Origin: Acidimicrobiaceae bacterium
Lineage (GTDB): Bacteria > Actinomycetota > Acidimicrobiia > Acidimicrobiales > RAAP-2
NCBI GenBank assembly: GCA_003133005.1
Contig: PKZI01000010.1
Span: forward strand, 1 to 17,759
DNA: 17,759 nt
Direction: 5' to 3'
A program made the position numbers and the translations under genes. The notes under the pieces were generated by a model. It did not search any database. It was not told the DNA's origin and saw nothing but the letters and a program-made list of their open reading frames with translations. Numbering within the stretch: the first letter of the stretch is position 1; every line of letters starts with the position of its first letter. Shown here piece after piece: positions 1-7,425 of the stretch.

Positions 1-477
1 GCAGTAGACCTTGCCGTTGACCGTACAGCCGGCGAGAGTCCCTTTGGCGTAGCCGCCGAGGACCGTCTTGGACACTGTGCCGTTGTTGAGCACCGCTGGA
101 TAGTTGAACTGTGGACTCGCCAACGACGCGGCGTCGTTGTTCTCCTCGCTAAAGACAATGTCCGGCCAACCGTTGCCAACTCGGTTGTCAAGGGCGATCT
201 TTGACTGGAGTACTCCTGAACCATTGGCGTTGCCGTTGTACGTCACCATGTCGATCTTCACGCCTGGGTGGGACTTCTCGTACGCCTTGACCTGCGGCAC
301 ACGTGTCGAGTCAACCCAGATGGAAATCGTTGGCTTTTTGGCAGCCGCTGCAGTAGCGGCAGACGAAAACCCAAAGGTCGCGACGGCCAAGGTAGATGCG
401 AGAATCGCAACCACCGAGGTTCGTGCCCCTAGGCGTAATCGTCTGCGCCCCCCCTTACTACTTATCGGTGAACTCAT
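1..477 (-). CDS. ABC transporter extracellular solute-binding protein (sugar type), 3' end beyond window
   Basis: The first 159 codons of a gene that continues past the left edge of the window. It starts at ATG (477-475), with a purine-rich AGAAAGGG about 11 bases upstream as a weak ribosome site. The N-terminus has an Arg/Lys-rich stretch (residues 8-19), a hydrophobic core (21-38) and an Ala-rich cleavage zone near residues 40-47, which is a typical Sec signal peptide. The mature part begins KKPTISIWVDSTR, followed by VKAYEKSHPGVKIDMVTYN. That pattern is characteristic of family 1 solute-binding proteins, which capture sugars or sugar derivatives outside the membrane for ABC importers. It lies 78 bases downstream of the enolase-superfamily gene on the same strand, so the two are probably co-transcribed. 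The permease genes would be expected to the left, outside the window. The substrate cannot be read from this fragment; a sugar acid is an inference from the neighbour. Confidence 0.85.
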   Translation of the reverse strand, partial: MSSPISSKGGRRRLRLGARTSVVAILASTLAVATFGFSSAATAAAAKKPTISIWVDSTRVPQVKAYEKSHPGVKIDMVTYNGNANGSGVLQSKIALDNRVGNGWPDIVFSEENNDAASLASPQFNYPAVLNNGTVSKTVLGGYAKGTLAGCTVNGKVYC

Positions 478-555
478 GCTTTTTGTTCCCTTTCTGTCTG
501 TTTACTTTTTGATGTTGCGTGATCGAATTGCATCGCGGCACTTCCCTCTTTCTCA

Positions 556-1665
556 CTACGGCACGACCGTCGACGAAAGGTCGACGACGTACTGTTCCAG
601 TTCGGCCGGATAGTGGGGACCCACCGGTAAGCCGACTCCTGGACCTGTTGGCGCCGCGACGATTCCTCGTGCGTTGATGCCGGATTCTCGCCGAACTGGA
701 TTCGATGTCACGAGGGACTCGTAGTACGTGCAGTTCGAAATCGCCATGCAGAGATGGCGCGCGTAAATTGTGTTGCCGTGTGGCTCTGCTCGCAGTCGAT
801 AGGCGTCCGCGAGGTGCGCAATGCGCATGGCGCCAGTGAAACCACCGCGCAGTTCGGTGCTCGTGCGCACGAACGTCGCGCAGCCACTTTGAATGAAGTC
901 GGCGGTATTCATGTGCACGCCGTCGGAGGTTTCGCCGACGTTGAGCGGCACGCGCACGCGTTCCGCGAGCCACTTGTACGCCGTGACGCTGAATTCGCGT
1001 ATTGGTTCTTCGTACCAGAGGTAATTCGCTTCTGCGAGCGCGTCGCCCAGGTACACCGCGTCGGCGAGGTCGAAGCCCGCCGAGCCGTCGTACATCAGTG
1101 GAACGTCGGGACCCACGTGTTCGCGTAGCGCGAGACAGAGCGAGGCGTCGCGTCGTGCATCGCCCCACGCGTGCAGCTTGATAGCGGGGTAACCCAACTC
1201 GAGGGACTGGGTCACGACGTCCAAGAACTCTTCTTGCGTGGGGAACGTCGAGGTGGACGCGTACGCCTCGATCTCGCGACGAAATCCGCCAAGAACCTCC
1301 CAGGTGGGCGCACCGTAGAGCCGTCCAGCCAAGTCCCACAATGCGGTGTCGATCAAGCCCAGAATATTGATGGGAAATTCCATCACGCGATCGAGTTCCC
1401 ACATTCGGTGCCAGAGCTGCTCGCGCTGCAGTGGGTCGGCGCCGAGCAATTCCTCTCGTAGGACTCGGTCCAGCAGATCTTGGACGACGACACCGCTGCC
1501 GGGACGTGGGGCGATTGCGACGCCCTCGACACCTTCGTCCGTCGTGATACGCAAGACTGAAACCAGACTGTCGCCGGAACTTCCAGGGAGTCCCGAGCGC
1601 CACGCGAAGGGAGGGTTCGCGCCAGGAGAGACGACGGCGAAACTCTCAACGTTGGTAATTTTCAC
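556..1665 (-). CDS. mandelate racemase/muconate lactonizing enzyme family protein (probable sugar-acid dehydratase)
   Basis: A 369-aa protein with a GTG start (1665-1663) preceded by AGGGGG. It has the full layout of the enolase superfamily: an N-terminal capping domain (about 1-120) and a TIM-barrel domain with the barrel motifs in order. These are KLH (K163, H165), the metal ligands D193 (MYDGSAG), E219 (WYEEP) and E245 (NVGE), and H296 (EPHGN). Family members abstract the proton alpha to a carboxylate using Mg2+; many in this subgroup dehydrate aldonic or uronic acids. The Asp that normally pairs with the catalytic His, at the QPD motif of the seventh strand, appears replaced by Ser/Thr (around residues 266-270). 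The reaction may therefore differ from classical mandelate racemase. Its neighbours, a solute-binding protein and a divergent FadR-type regulator, suggest an inducible sugar-acid pathway. The fold is confident; the substrate is unknown. Confidence 0.88.
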   Translation of the reverse strand: MKITNVESFAVVSPGANPPFAWRSGLPGSSGDSLVSVLRITTDEGVEGVAIAPRPGSGVVVQDLLDRVLREELLGADPLQREQLWHRMWELDRVMEFPINILGLIDTALWDLAGRLYGAPTWEVLGGFRREIEAYASTSTFPTQEEFLDVVTQSLELGYPAIKLHAWGDARRDASLCLALREHVGPDVPLMYDGSAGFDLADAVYLGDALAEANYLWYEEPIREFSVTAYKWLAERVRVPLNVGETSDGVHMNTADFIQSGCATFVRTSTELRGGFTGAMRIAHLADAYRLRAEPHGNTIYARHLCMAISNCTYYESLVTSNPVRRESGINARGIVAAPTGPGVGLPVGPHYPAELEQYVVDLSSTVVP

Positions 1666-1744
1666 AGTCCCCCTAATACGCCAATCGAACCTACGTCGAC
1701 AGCGGAGTGTCCCCCTCGCTGTACGACCAACGCATAATTCATAT

Positions 1745-1778
1745 CACAACATTCGTATGATAACATATGAATGTTGTG
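1745..1778. promoter_or_regulatory. operator-like dyad between the divergent enolase-family and GntR genes
   Basis: A near-perfect inverted repeat sits in the 208-base divergent intergenic region. The left arm is CACAACATTCGTATG (1745-1759), the centre is ATAA, and the right arm is CATATGAATGTTGTG (1764-1778), with one mismatch in 15 bases. The outer 10 bases match perfectly. The core ATG-ATAA-CAT resembles short GntR/FadR palindromes. A TATGAT hexamer (1756-1761) inside the dyad could serve as a -10 for the rightward gene. It is AT-rich and has no flanking T-tract, so an operator is more likely than a terminator. Binding by the adjacent regulator is inferred. Confidence 0.7.
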
Positions 1779-1838
1779 CTGCTGGAAGGGCCATAACCGA
1801 GGGCTTTCGTGGCTCGAAAGTAATATGTATAAGGAGAA

Positions 1839-1877
1839 ATGACCGTCGATTCATTTCTCGGCCCGGAGGTTGCGTGA
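1839..1877 (+). other. possible 12-codon leader ORF overlapping the start of the GntR gene
   Basis: AAGGAG (1831-1836) is followed, after only two bases, by ATG (1839) and a 12-codon frame encoding MTVDSFLGPEVA. Its TGA (1875-1877) overlaps the GTG start (1874-1876) of the regulator as GTGA. Such an overlap would allow translational coupling. The short spacing makes initiation uncertain, so this is a low-confidence call. Confidence 0.25.
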
Positions 1878-2647
1878 CGGATATCGGTGAATTGCCCTTA
1901 AAAACGGCATCAAGTCTGACCTCACTCGTTGCGAATCCCGCGCCGCCCCGGCCCACCAGTTTGGGCGTCGCAGTACTTCAGACGCTGATTGACAACATCG
2001 TGGGGGGCGAACTCGCGCCAGGATCCACGCTCCCTACGAACCCTGAACTTTGCGTTGCATTCGGCGTCAGTCGAACGGTCGTGCGAGAGTCGCTCAAATT
2101 ACTGGAAGAAAAAGGTCTGATCCGAGTTCGCCAAGGGCAAGGAACGACGGTGGCGCCCACGAGTCAGTGGAACCTACTCGATCCGCTCGTCCTCGAAGCG
2201 GCGGTGCGCTATGACGAGAAGTTAGAAATCATCGACGACCTGGTCGACGTGCGGGTGGGTCTGGAGAGCTTGATGGCTCGCCGCACGGCACAAAAGATTA
2301 ACGACCAGCAATTAGCCGAACTGCGCGACTCCCTCGCCGTCCTTGAATCCCTACTTGACCAACCCGATGAGTATCTTCTTGCGGACATTGAATACCACGA
2401 CGTCATACTTCGAAGTTCGGGTAATCGACTTGGCCGTTCAATCATTCGAACCGTCCACCCTTACGCCCGCGCGAGTGCCCGCTACAACCCCCATATGCGA
2501 CTCGCGGAAATAGCAATGTCGCACGAGGGCCATCTCAAGATCTTCGAGACCATTTCGTCGCACGACGAGGATGGCGCGTTTATTGCGATGCACGATCACA
2601 TCACGAGTGGTTGGATGCGACGGAAATTGACTCTCGGCAAGGATTGA
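1874..2647 (+). CDS. GntR-family transcriptional regulator, FadR/FCD subgroup
   Basis: A 257-aa DNA-binding regulator. The GTG at 1874 was chosen because GGAGG lies at 1865-1869, and translation from there gives a normal FadR-type length; the open frame extends much further upstream without homology. The winged-helix domain covers about residues 30-93 (LQTLIDNIVGGELAPGSTLP, then FGVSRTVVRESLKLLEEKGL, then RVRQGQGTTV). The FCD ligand domain follows (about 115-245). It has the metal-site pattern D171/H175 (DIEYHDVIL), H217/H220 (SHEGHLKIFE) and H240/H242 (MHDHI). FCD regulators of this type typically sense a carboxylate metabolite and repress adjacent sugar-acid or organic-acid genes. The divergent enolase-superfamily operon and the dyad at 1745-1778 fit that role. 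The effector is unknown. Confidence 0.9.
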   Translation: MTDIGELPLKTASSLTSLVANPAPPRPTSLGVAVLQTLIDNIVGGELAPGSTLPTNPELCVAFGVSRTVVRESLKLLEEKGLIRVRQGQGTTVAPTSQWNLLDPLVLEAAVRYDEKLEIIDDLVDVRVGLESLMARRTAQKINDQQLAELRDSLAVLESLLDQPDEYLLADIEYHDVILRSSGNRLGRSIIRTVHPYARASARYNPHMRLAEIAMSHEGHLKIFETISSHDEDGAFIAMHDHITSGWMRRKLTLGKD

Positions 2648-2792
2648 CGGTCGCAGGCACCGAGTCCGTAGATCATCGGTGCGGTGCCATCACTGACGAG
2701 CAATAACGAAGATTCCCCGCAGATACGCCATATTCTTGGTGCATCAATCGCCACGCACTTCGTTTGACTGCTCTCAAGATCGGCAGCCTTTG

Positions 2793-4655
2793 ATGATGAC
2801 TTCAGAGGCGGTCGACACGATGACGTGGCGACGTCGAGGCCAGTTCTGGCGCTCGCCCACGGACCAGCCAAAGTGGGCACGACCCTCGTTGCTCGCGGTC
2901 GCCGCGTTCGCACTGTTTCTCTACTCGTATCGAACCGCGCCATATCTGGAGACGTACTACGCAGCCGCAGTGCGTAGCATGTCGATGAATTGGCACAACT
3001 TTTTCTTTGGAGCCTTCGACCCCGACGCCACAATTACACTCGACAAACTGCCGGGTGCCTTTTGGATTCAAGCACTATTCGTTCGGGTACTCGGTCTTCA
3101 TCTCTGGGTGATCGCTGCGCCTCAGATCATCGAGGGCGTCCTCTCGGTCTTGGTGTTTTTTCGCATCGTGCGACGTCTTCTTGGGGCGCACGCCGCGATT
3201 GTCGCCGCACTCGTACTGGCTCTTTCGCCAGCGAACGTCGCACTCAATCGAGGCAACATCTCAGACACCTTGATGGTGCTTTGTCTCCTGCTCGCACTCG
3301 ACGCGGCGATCAGTATCGTCGAGACGAACTCGAAGTGGTGGATCGTCGTTGCGGGCGCATGGGTTGGCGTGGCCTTCCAAGCGAAGATGCTCGAGGCGTG
3401 GCTCGTACTGCCCGCCCTTTGGCTTTTGGTCCTCACTCTTTCGACGCGGTCATGGAAAAGAGTCTTCGCACACATCGCGGCAATCACCGTCGTTGCGGTA
3501 CTCGTATCGATCAGTTGGATGACCGTCGTGTCGTTCATTCCCTCCACTTCGCGGCCGTACGTGGACGGCAGTTCCAACGATTCGGTCTTTCATCAGGTCT
3601 TTGTCTATAACGGCGTGAATCGAGTGGGCACGCTTTCACCCAACCAAGTGCTCACCCAGACATTGGGACTGCGCCTTTCGGCACCGCCCGCGCCCTCGGT
3701 GGAACGCCTCTTTCGCGGGTCCTTGGCGCGCGATGGTGGCTGGTTGTTACCCGCCGCCGTCCTTACCTTGCTGGGGGGACTCGTCGCGACGCGTCGTCGA
3801 GCGCGCGGCGACCCGTGGCGAAGTTCCTTCGTGCTCTGGGGGGCGTGGCTCCTGGTCTTGGGTGTCTCCTTCAGTTCGGGTTCGAGTCTCAATTCGTATT
3901 ATTTGGCCGCACTCTCGCCCGCCGTCGCGGGCATCATTGCCACGGGTGCGCTTCTGGCGTGGCACCACCGCGATGCGCTCGTGGTGCGAGTCCTCGCGTT
4001 GGTAGTGATGTTGGTCACGGTCATCTTCGGAGTGCTGCTCGTGCCCGTGAAGGGCATAGACGTTGGCGTGTGGATTGCACCGCTGGCTATCGCCTTCGCG
4101 ACTGTCAGCGCAGTGGCGGTGGTGGTCATTGCGTGGCGGTCGCGAGTTGCGAGCGCACGAGCGAGTGCGTTGGTGGGCGCGGGTGTTCTTTGCGCCACGC
4201 TCGTGTTACCGACCGTCGCGTCGCTCACGCTTGTGACCAGTGGCCTCGGGGTGTTTGATACGCCATTCGAAGCCACTGGCACCGCGCAAGCCTTGAACAA
4301 CCTTTTTGGTACGGCGTCGACCGAAGCAGTGCTTCCGAGTCTTGAGTTCGCCCAAAACGGGGCGCCCTATCTCATGGCGACGCAATCTTCTGCCGTAGCC
4401 GCACCTTTCATTTTCGAGACGGGTCAAGAAGTCCTGCCCATTGGTGGTTTCACGGGCGTGATCGCGTCACCGACGCTGAAACGCCTTCGAAACTTGATTG
4501 ACGAAGGAGCGTTCCATCTCGTCCTCGCGGATCCGCATAGCCATGATTCTCGGTTCGTGTGGATAGCGCAACACTGCAATCAATTACCCGCGCCTTCGGG
4601 ACAGCAGTCAACCGCTATTTCATTAACGGTCTACTACTGTCGCCCCGGCGACTGA
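2793..4655 (+). CDS. YkcA/B-like membrane glycosyltransferase (GT39/ArnT-like)
   Basis: About 620 aa of polytopic membrane protein, with roughly a dozen hydrophobic segments between residues 33 and 470. The first loop contains YYAAAVRSMSMNWHNF and a D-K-L-P motif followed by FWIQALFVRVLG (residues 84-101). This is the usual signature of polyprenyl-phosphate-sugar-dependent glycosyltransferases of the PMT/ArnT superfamily. NRGNISDTLMVL (152-163) is also characteristic. The C-terminal soluble part, with AAPFIFETGQEVLPIGGFTG and a following VLADP segment, matches the YkcA/B C-terminal domain. The enzyme would transfer a lipid-linked sugar to an envelope acceptor on the outer face of the membrane; the acceptor is unknown. 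The start is uncertain. ATGs at 2793, 2796 and 2820 are in frame, and the one at 2820 has AGAGG upstream. A TTG at 2736 would add 19 residues without homology. It looks monocistronic, converging on the DDN-like gene. Confidence 0.85.
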   Translation: MMTSEAVDTMTWRRRGQFWRSPTDQPKWARPSLLAVAAFALFLYSYRTAPYLETYYAAAVRSMSMNWHNFFFGAFDPDATITLDKLPGAFWIQALFVRVLGLHLWVIAAPQIIEGVLSVLVFFRIVRRLLGAHAAIVAALVLALSPANVALNRGNISDTLMVLCLLLALDAAISIVETNSKWWIVVAGAWVGVAFQAKMLEAWLVLPALWLLVLTLSTRSWKRVFAHIAAITVVAVLVSISWMTVVSFIPSTSRPYVDGSSNDSVFHQVFVYNGVNRVGTLSPNQVLTQTLGLRLSAPPAPSVERLFRGSLARDGGWLLPAAVLTLLGGLVATRRRARGDPWRSSFVLWGAWLLVLGVSFSSGSSLNSYYLAALSPAVAGIIATGALLAWHHRDALVVRVLALVVMLVTVIFGVLLVPVKGIDVGVWIAPLAIAFATVSAVAVVVIAWRSRVASARASALVGAGVLCATLVLPTVASLTLVTSGLGVFDTPFEATGTAQALNNLFGTASTEAVLPSLEFAQNGAPYLMATQSSAVAAPFIFETGQEVLPIGGFTGVIASPTLKRLRNLIDEGAFHLVLADPHSHDSRFVWIAQHCNQLPAPSGQQSTAISLTVYYCRPGD

Positions 4656-4675
4656 GACACTCGCGGCGACGACTG

Positions 4676-5143
4676 CTAGTTGAACGTCAACCGGAACACC
4701 GGGTGGTTTGGCGCAATCCTCTCGAGGTCGTTCTGCGGCGAGTTCGCGCTTACCCCGTCGAAGAATATTCCTACCTCGGCTTTCCATCGTTTGAGGTAGG
4801 CCCGGAGGATTTCGGTCTTCTCTGCGTCACTTAGTTCTGTCGCGTCGAAGGATTGTACTTTTCTGCCAACTCGGAGTTCGCCATTTTTTTGGAAGCGAAG
4901 GTTCTTGACCCACTGGGTCTCTCCTCGCGGCGCCACGAGGTAGTTCTGGTCATCGACGGCCAGCAGGTTGACCGGATTCGAACGTAGTTCACCACTTACC
5001 CGACCGCGTACGTAAAGGGTACGCGATCCCCACACGCTGATTCCGATACTCGTAAGGGCCTGCACGAAATTGTTGAAGACGTATTTCGTGAACCAGCCAG
5101 GTTTGACGTAGCGAGCCTCGTTCGCGTTGTTTGATGAGCTCAC
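4676..5143 (-). CDS. nitroreductase/deazaflavin (F420)-dependent oxidoreductase family protein (DDN-like)
   Basis: A 155-aa protein. GTG at 5143-5141 was chosen because AGGAGG sits five bases upstream; an upstream in-frame GTG (5185) lacks a comparable site. The sequence RYVKPGWFTKYVFNNFVQAL, then a G-I-S-V-W-G-S-R-T-L-Y-V-R-G segment, then LLAVDDQNYLVAPRGETQWVKNLR is typical of the small split-barrel family related to mycobacterial DDN. In this family the PRGETQWVKNLR stretch (72-83) helps hold the deazaflavin cofactor F420. Members reduce quinones, nitro compounds or other electrophiles. The gene has its own promoter region, since it lies 122 bases from the downstream end of the peroxiredoxin gene on the same strand. 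It converges with the glycosyltransferase gene, with only 20 bases between them. F420 use is inferred from the family. Confidence 0.85.
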   Translation of the reverse strand: MSSSNNANEARYVKPGWFTKYVFNNFVQALTSIGISVWGSRTLYVRGRVSGELRSNPVNLLAVDDQNYLVAPRGETQWVKNLRFQKNGELRVGRKVQSFDATELSDAEKTEILRAYLKRWKAEVGIFFDGVSANSPQNDLERIAPNHPVFRLTFN

Positions 5144-5265
5144 GACTTCCTCCTGGTTTCGTCCTTTGCGCTGGTTTCGATTCACGCACGAGGTTACCTA
5201 GGGACGCGAAACCGGCGATCGGATTTTTTCTTTACGTCGACCGCGAGGTCGCTCCGTGTGAAAAA

Positions 5266-5901
5266 TTAAAGTGACGTGAGCGCCGCAATGACCTCAGCTG
5301 GCTCGGTGCGCACGCGCCAGTCCGCATTGACCGAAGCGAAGCGCACGACGCCGTCGCGGTCAATCACGAACGTTGACGGTACTGGCAACGACCGACGACC
5401 ATCGGCGTTCTGTAGTGCGGGATCGTTTTGAAACACGTTGACGTGGAGGTCTTCTAGCTCACCGGTCATCTCGAAGCGAACCTTGAAGGATTCGCTCACC
5501 GACTGATCGAGATCACTCAGCACGGCAAACGCAAGCTCGTTCTTTTCACTCAAGGTCAATCCGTGGTCGGGTGCCTGTGGGCTGATCGCCACGAGTGTCG
5601 CGCCCGTCGCCGTGATTTCGGGCAGGGCCTGTTGCAGTGCGCGAAGTTGCATATTGCAATAAGGGCACCATTCACCTCGATAGAACGTCACGACGACGGG
5701 ACCGTTCGCGAGCAACTCGCTCAGGACAATCCGCTCCCCGCGCGCGTCGAGTAAGGAAAAGTCGGGTGCGCTTTCGCCAACGCTCAGACCAGGCGCAGCG
5801 CCCGATTTCCTCACTTCTTCGATCCCCGCATCCATGCGAGTGCCGATTGCCGGGGGGATCTGGGCCGTGAATGCGTCGAGTTGTGGGGTGAGGGCTTCCA
5901 T
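5266..5901 (-). CDS. peroxiredoxin-like AhpC/TSA-family protein
   Basis: 211 aa, starting at ATG 5901-5899 with AAGGAG five bases upstream. The thioredoxin-fold domain begins near residue 40 (GESAPDFSLLDARGE). The active site is FYRGEWCPYCN, giving a CxxC pair at C79 and C82 in the position of the peroxidatic cysteine of classical AhpC. The N-terminal 38 residues (EALTPQLDAFTAQIP...) are a helical extension common in this peroxiredoxin-like subgroup. PSTFVIDRDGVVRFASVN (175-192) is the conserved late strand. Proteins of this group reduce peroxides or act as thiol oxidoreductases in the cytoplasm; no signal peptide is visible. It is divergently transcribed from a TetR regulator with paired operators in the 79-base gap, so control by that TetR is likely. 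Confidence 0.88.
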   Translation of the reverse strand: MEALTPQLDAFTAQIPPAIGTRMDAGIEEVRKSGAAPGLSVGESAPDFSLLDARGERIVLSELLANGPVVVTFYRGEWCPYCNMQLRALQQALPEITATGATLVAISPQAPDHGLTLSEKNELAFAVLSDLDQSVSESFKVRFEMTGELEDLHVNVFQNDPALQNADGRRSLPVPSTFVIDRDGVVRFASVNADWRVRTEPAEVIAALTSL

Positions 5902-5915
5902 TGTTGCTCCTTAGA

Positions 5916-5933
5916 ATGGACCGAAGAGTCCAT
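5916..5933. promoter_or_regulatory. TetR operator copy 1, TGGAC-N6-GTCCA
   Basis: ATGGAC (5916-5921), six bases, then GTCCAT (5928-5933), a perfect 6-bp dyad. It lies just upstream of the ribosome site of the peroxiredoxin gene. The inner arms TGGAC and GTCCA are identical to those of the second site at 5950-5965. Confidence 0.7.
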
Positions 5934-5949
5934 AATGGCAGGACTAGAG

Positions 5950-5965
5950 TGGACTGTCAAGTCCA
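5950..5965. promoter_or_regulatory. TetR operator copy 2, TGGAC-N6-GTCCA
   Basis: TGGACT (5950-5955), GTCA, then AGTCCA (5960-5965). This is the same TGGAC-N6-GTCCA design as the site at 5917-5932. The centres are 33 bases apart, about three helical turns. It lies immediately before the TetR ribosome site (GGAGG, 5971-5975), which suggests autorepression as well as control of the divergent gene. Confidence 0.7.
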
Positions 5966-5980
5966 ATAATGGAGGACGCG

Positions 5981-6607
5981 ATGCTGGAAGTCGATGAAGG
6001 AAGTCAGCGCTCATTGACGGCGAAGGGTCGCGCCACGCGCCAGCGAATTATCGAGGTGGCGTCAGATCTGATGGTGGTGCGCGGCGTCGCGGCGGTGACT
6101 CTCGACGAAGTGGGCCTTGCTACGTCAACGAGCAAGTCACAGATGTACCACTACTTCGCGAGCAAGGACGATCTCGTGAGCTGCGTGGTGACCTACGTGC
6201 GCGATCAGATCCTCGCCTCGCACGCGCGCATGCTCGTCGAGGTCACGTCAATCGATGACGTGCAACGTTGGGCGCACGCAATCATTGAGTTTCAGCGGTA
6301 CTCGCCTCAGTTGTCCGGTTGTCCTTTGGGAACCTTGGCGAGCGAACTCGTCAATGAGTCCGGTTCCGAACACCTCGGTATTCGCGAGTCCTTTTACTCC
6401 TGGGAGTCGCTTCTTGAGGACGCACTGCGACGACTACGCGACGCCGGCGAGTTGCGGGCTGACGCTAATCCGTATCGATTGGCGATGGCCACCTTGGCCT
6501 CACTTCAAGGAGGCCTCTTGATGTCGAAGGTACTCCAAAGTGTCACTCCACTCACCGTCGCGCTTGACGCAGCGGTGAGCTATTTGCGGACATTTTCAGG
6601 GGACTGA
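5981..6607 (+). CDS. TetR/AcrR-family transcriptional regulator
   Basis: 208 aa. ATG at 5981 was chosen because GGAGG (5971-5975) is spaced five bases before it; an in-frame ATG at 5969 would put that site inside the gene. The HTH domain spans about residues 15-65: ATRQRIIEVASDLMVVRGVA, VTLDEVGLATSTSKSQMYHYFASKDDLV. The ligand domain contains SGCPLGTLASEL (112-122), a motif common in one TetR subgroup that controls small oxidoreductase genes. Cysteines are C68 and C114; C114 in the GCPLG motif could in principle be a sensor, but that is inference. It is divergent from the peroxiredoxin-like gene, with two operator copies between them, so it most likely represses both. Confidence 0.9.
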   Translation: MLEVDEGSQRSLTAKGRATRQRIIEVASDLMVVRGVAAVTLDEVGLATSTSKSQMYHYFASKDDLVSCVVTYVRDQILASHARMLVEVTSIDDVQRWAHAIIEFQRYSPQLSGCPLGTLASELVNESGSEHLGIRESFYSWESLLEDALRRLRDAGELRADANPYRLAMATLASLQGGLLMSKVLQSVTPLTVALDAAVSYLRTFSGD

Positions 6608-6635
6608 GAGCCCGAACGCAGTTATGTGCCTCACT

Positions 6636-6650
6636 GCGGTTGCGAACCGC
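6636..6650. other. small hairpin between convergent TetR and ABC permease genes
   Basis: GCGGTT (6636-6641), a three-base loop, then AACCGC (6645-6650). It could help end transcription between the convergent genes, but there is no T-tract on either strand, so it is not called a terminator. Confidence 0.3.
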
Positions 6651-6693
6651 GATGACTTCGCGACTGCGTCGCTCAAACTCCGTCGATAGTCGA

Positions 6694-7425
6694 TCAGCTC
6701 ACTCGGTTCGAATCGCGTCGATAGACAATGACGGCGAGGCGTGACATCACGACGGTCCATACCCCAATGACAATCCAGGACTGCGCCGGGGGCCAACCGC
6801 TCGGACTCAACACCGATTGCGACGCTTGGACGAGCCAGTACGACGGGATGTCTTTGACGACCTTCAACATGAATCCCGATTGGAATATCGGTCCGAATGA
6901 TCCACCAAGCAATGCGAAGAGTGACGTGACACCCCCGAGGGCCGGCCCGAGCGAGTCAACCTTCATGAGGTGACCAAGCAGGATCCCAATGACGACAAAG
7001 GGAATCAGACCGACGAGCAACAAGGCCACCAGTTTCAACCACTCAGGACCAGAAAGATGGACGCCCAAAATTGTCCCCGCCACACCAAGGGCAAGCACCG
7101 TAAACAGCGCCATCATGTAGCCGCACACGATTTTGGCGGCGAAGTAGTTGCGCGTGGAGAGAGGCGTGATCTTCAACTGGCGCGTCCAACCAATCTGGCG
7201 TTCAGCGGCGATGCGCGCACCGCTCGAGAGCGTGGCGGTCATAGACCCCCACGACGCCATCGCCGTCATGTAATACAGAGGGAAATGGATTCCCTCGACG
7301 ATCACCATCTTGTTCGGTCCGGCGATAGCGAAGAAGAGCACAAGTGGGAATATCAGCGAGAAGACGAGGAATCGCCGATTGCGCAATGTTCGAAGAATTT
7401 CGAACTTCAAGTACGTGAAATTCAT
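6694..7425 (-). CDS. ABC-2 type transporter permease
   Basis: 243 aa with about six hydrophobic segments: residues 18-36, a short one near 50-65, about 100-125, 132-152, 158-180, and one near the C-terminus (216-232). The N-terminus is FEILRTLRNRRFLVFSLIFPLVLF. The cytoplasmic loop ARIAAERQIGWTRQLKITPLSTRNYFAAK (about 70-98) is the standard ABC-2 permease signature, in which the ERQxGxxxxLxxTPL motif contacts the ATPase. These proteins form the membrane part of exporters for drugs, lipids or antibiotics. The start ATG (7425-7423) overlaps the stop of the ATPase gene as ATGA, so translation is coupled and the two form one transporter. The substrate is unknown. Confidence 0.9.
   Translation of the reverse strand: MNFTYLKFEILRTLRNRRFLVFSLIFPLVLFFAIAGPNKMVIVEGIHFPLYYMTAMASWGSMTATLSSGARIAAERQIGWTRQLKITPLSTRNYFAAKIVCGYMMALFTVLALGVAGTILGVHLSGPEWLKLVALLLVGLIPFVVIGILLGHLMKVDSLGPALGGVTSLFALLGGSFGPIFQSGFMLKVVKDIPSYWLVQASQSVLSPSGWPPAQSWIVIGVWTVVMSRLAVIVYRRDSNRVS

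Noticed and set aside
458..1603. Long minus-strand open frame overlapping the enolase-family gene, Arg-rich
   Set aside because: It is a shadow frame of the real gene: composition is dominated by Arg/Ser/His, there is no family signature, and it conflicts with a gene carrying complete catalytic motifs.
1346..1873. Upstream extension of the GntR reading frame
   Set aside because: It overlaps the enolase-family gene and the operator region, has no homology, and a good ribosome site precedes GTG 1874.
2657..2682. GCACCGA / TCGGTGC inverted repeat after the GntR gene
   Set aside because: The 7-bp stem has a 12-base loop and no T-tract, too weak to call a terminator.
5238..5251. CGACC-GCGA-GGTCG hairpin between the peroxiredoxin and DDN-like genes
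   Set aside because: The T-rich stretch is on the wrong side for the minus-strand gene that ends here, so no terminator was called.
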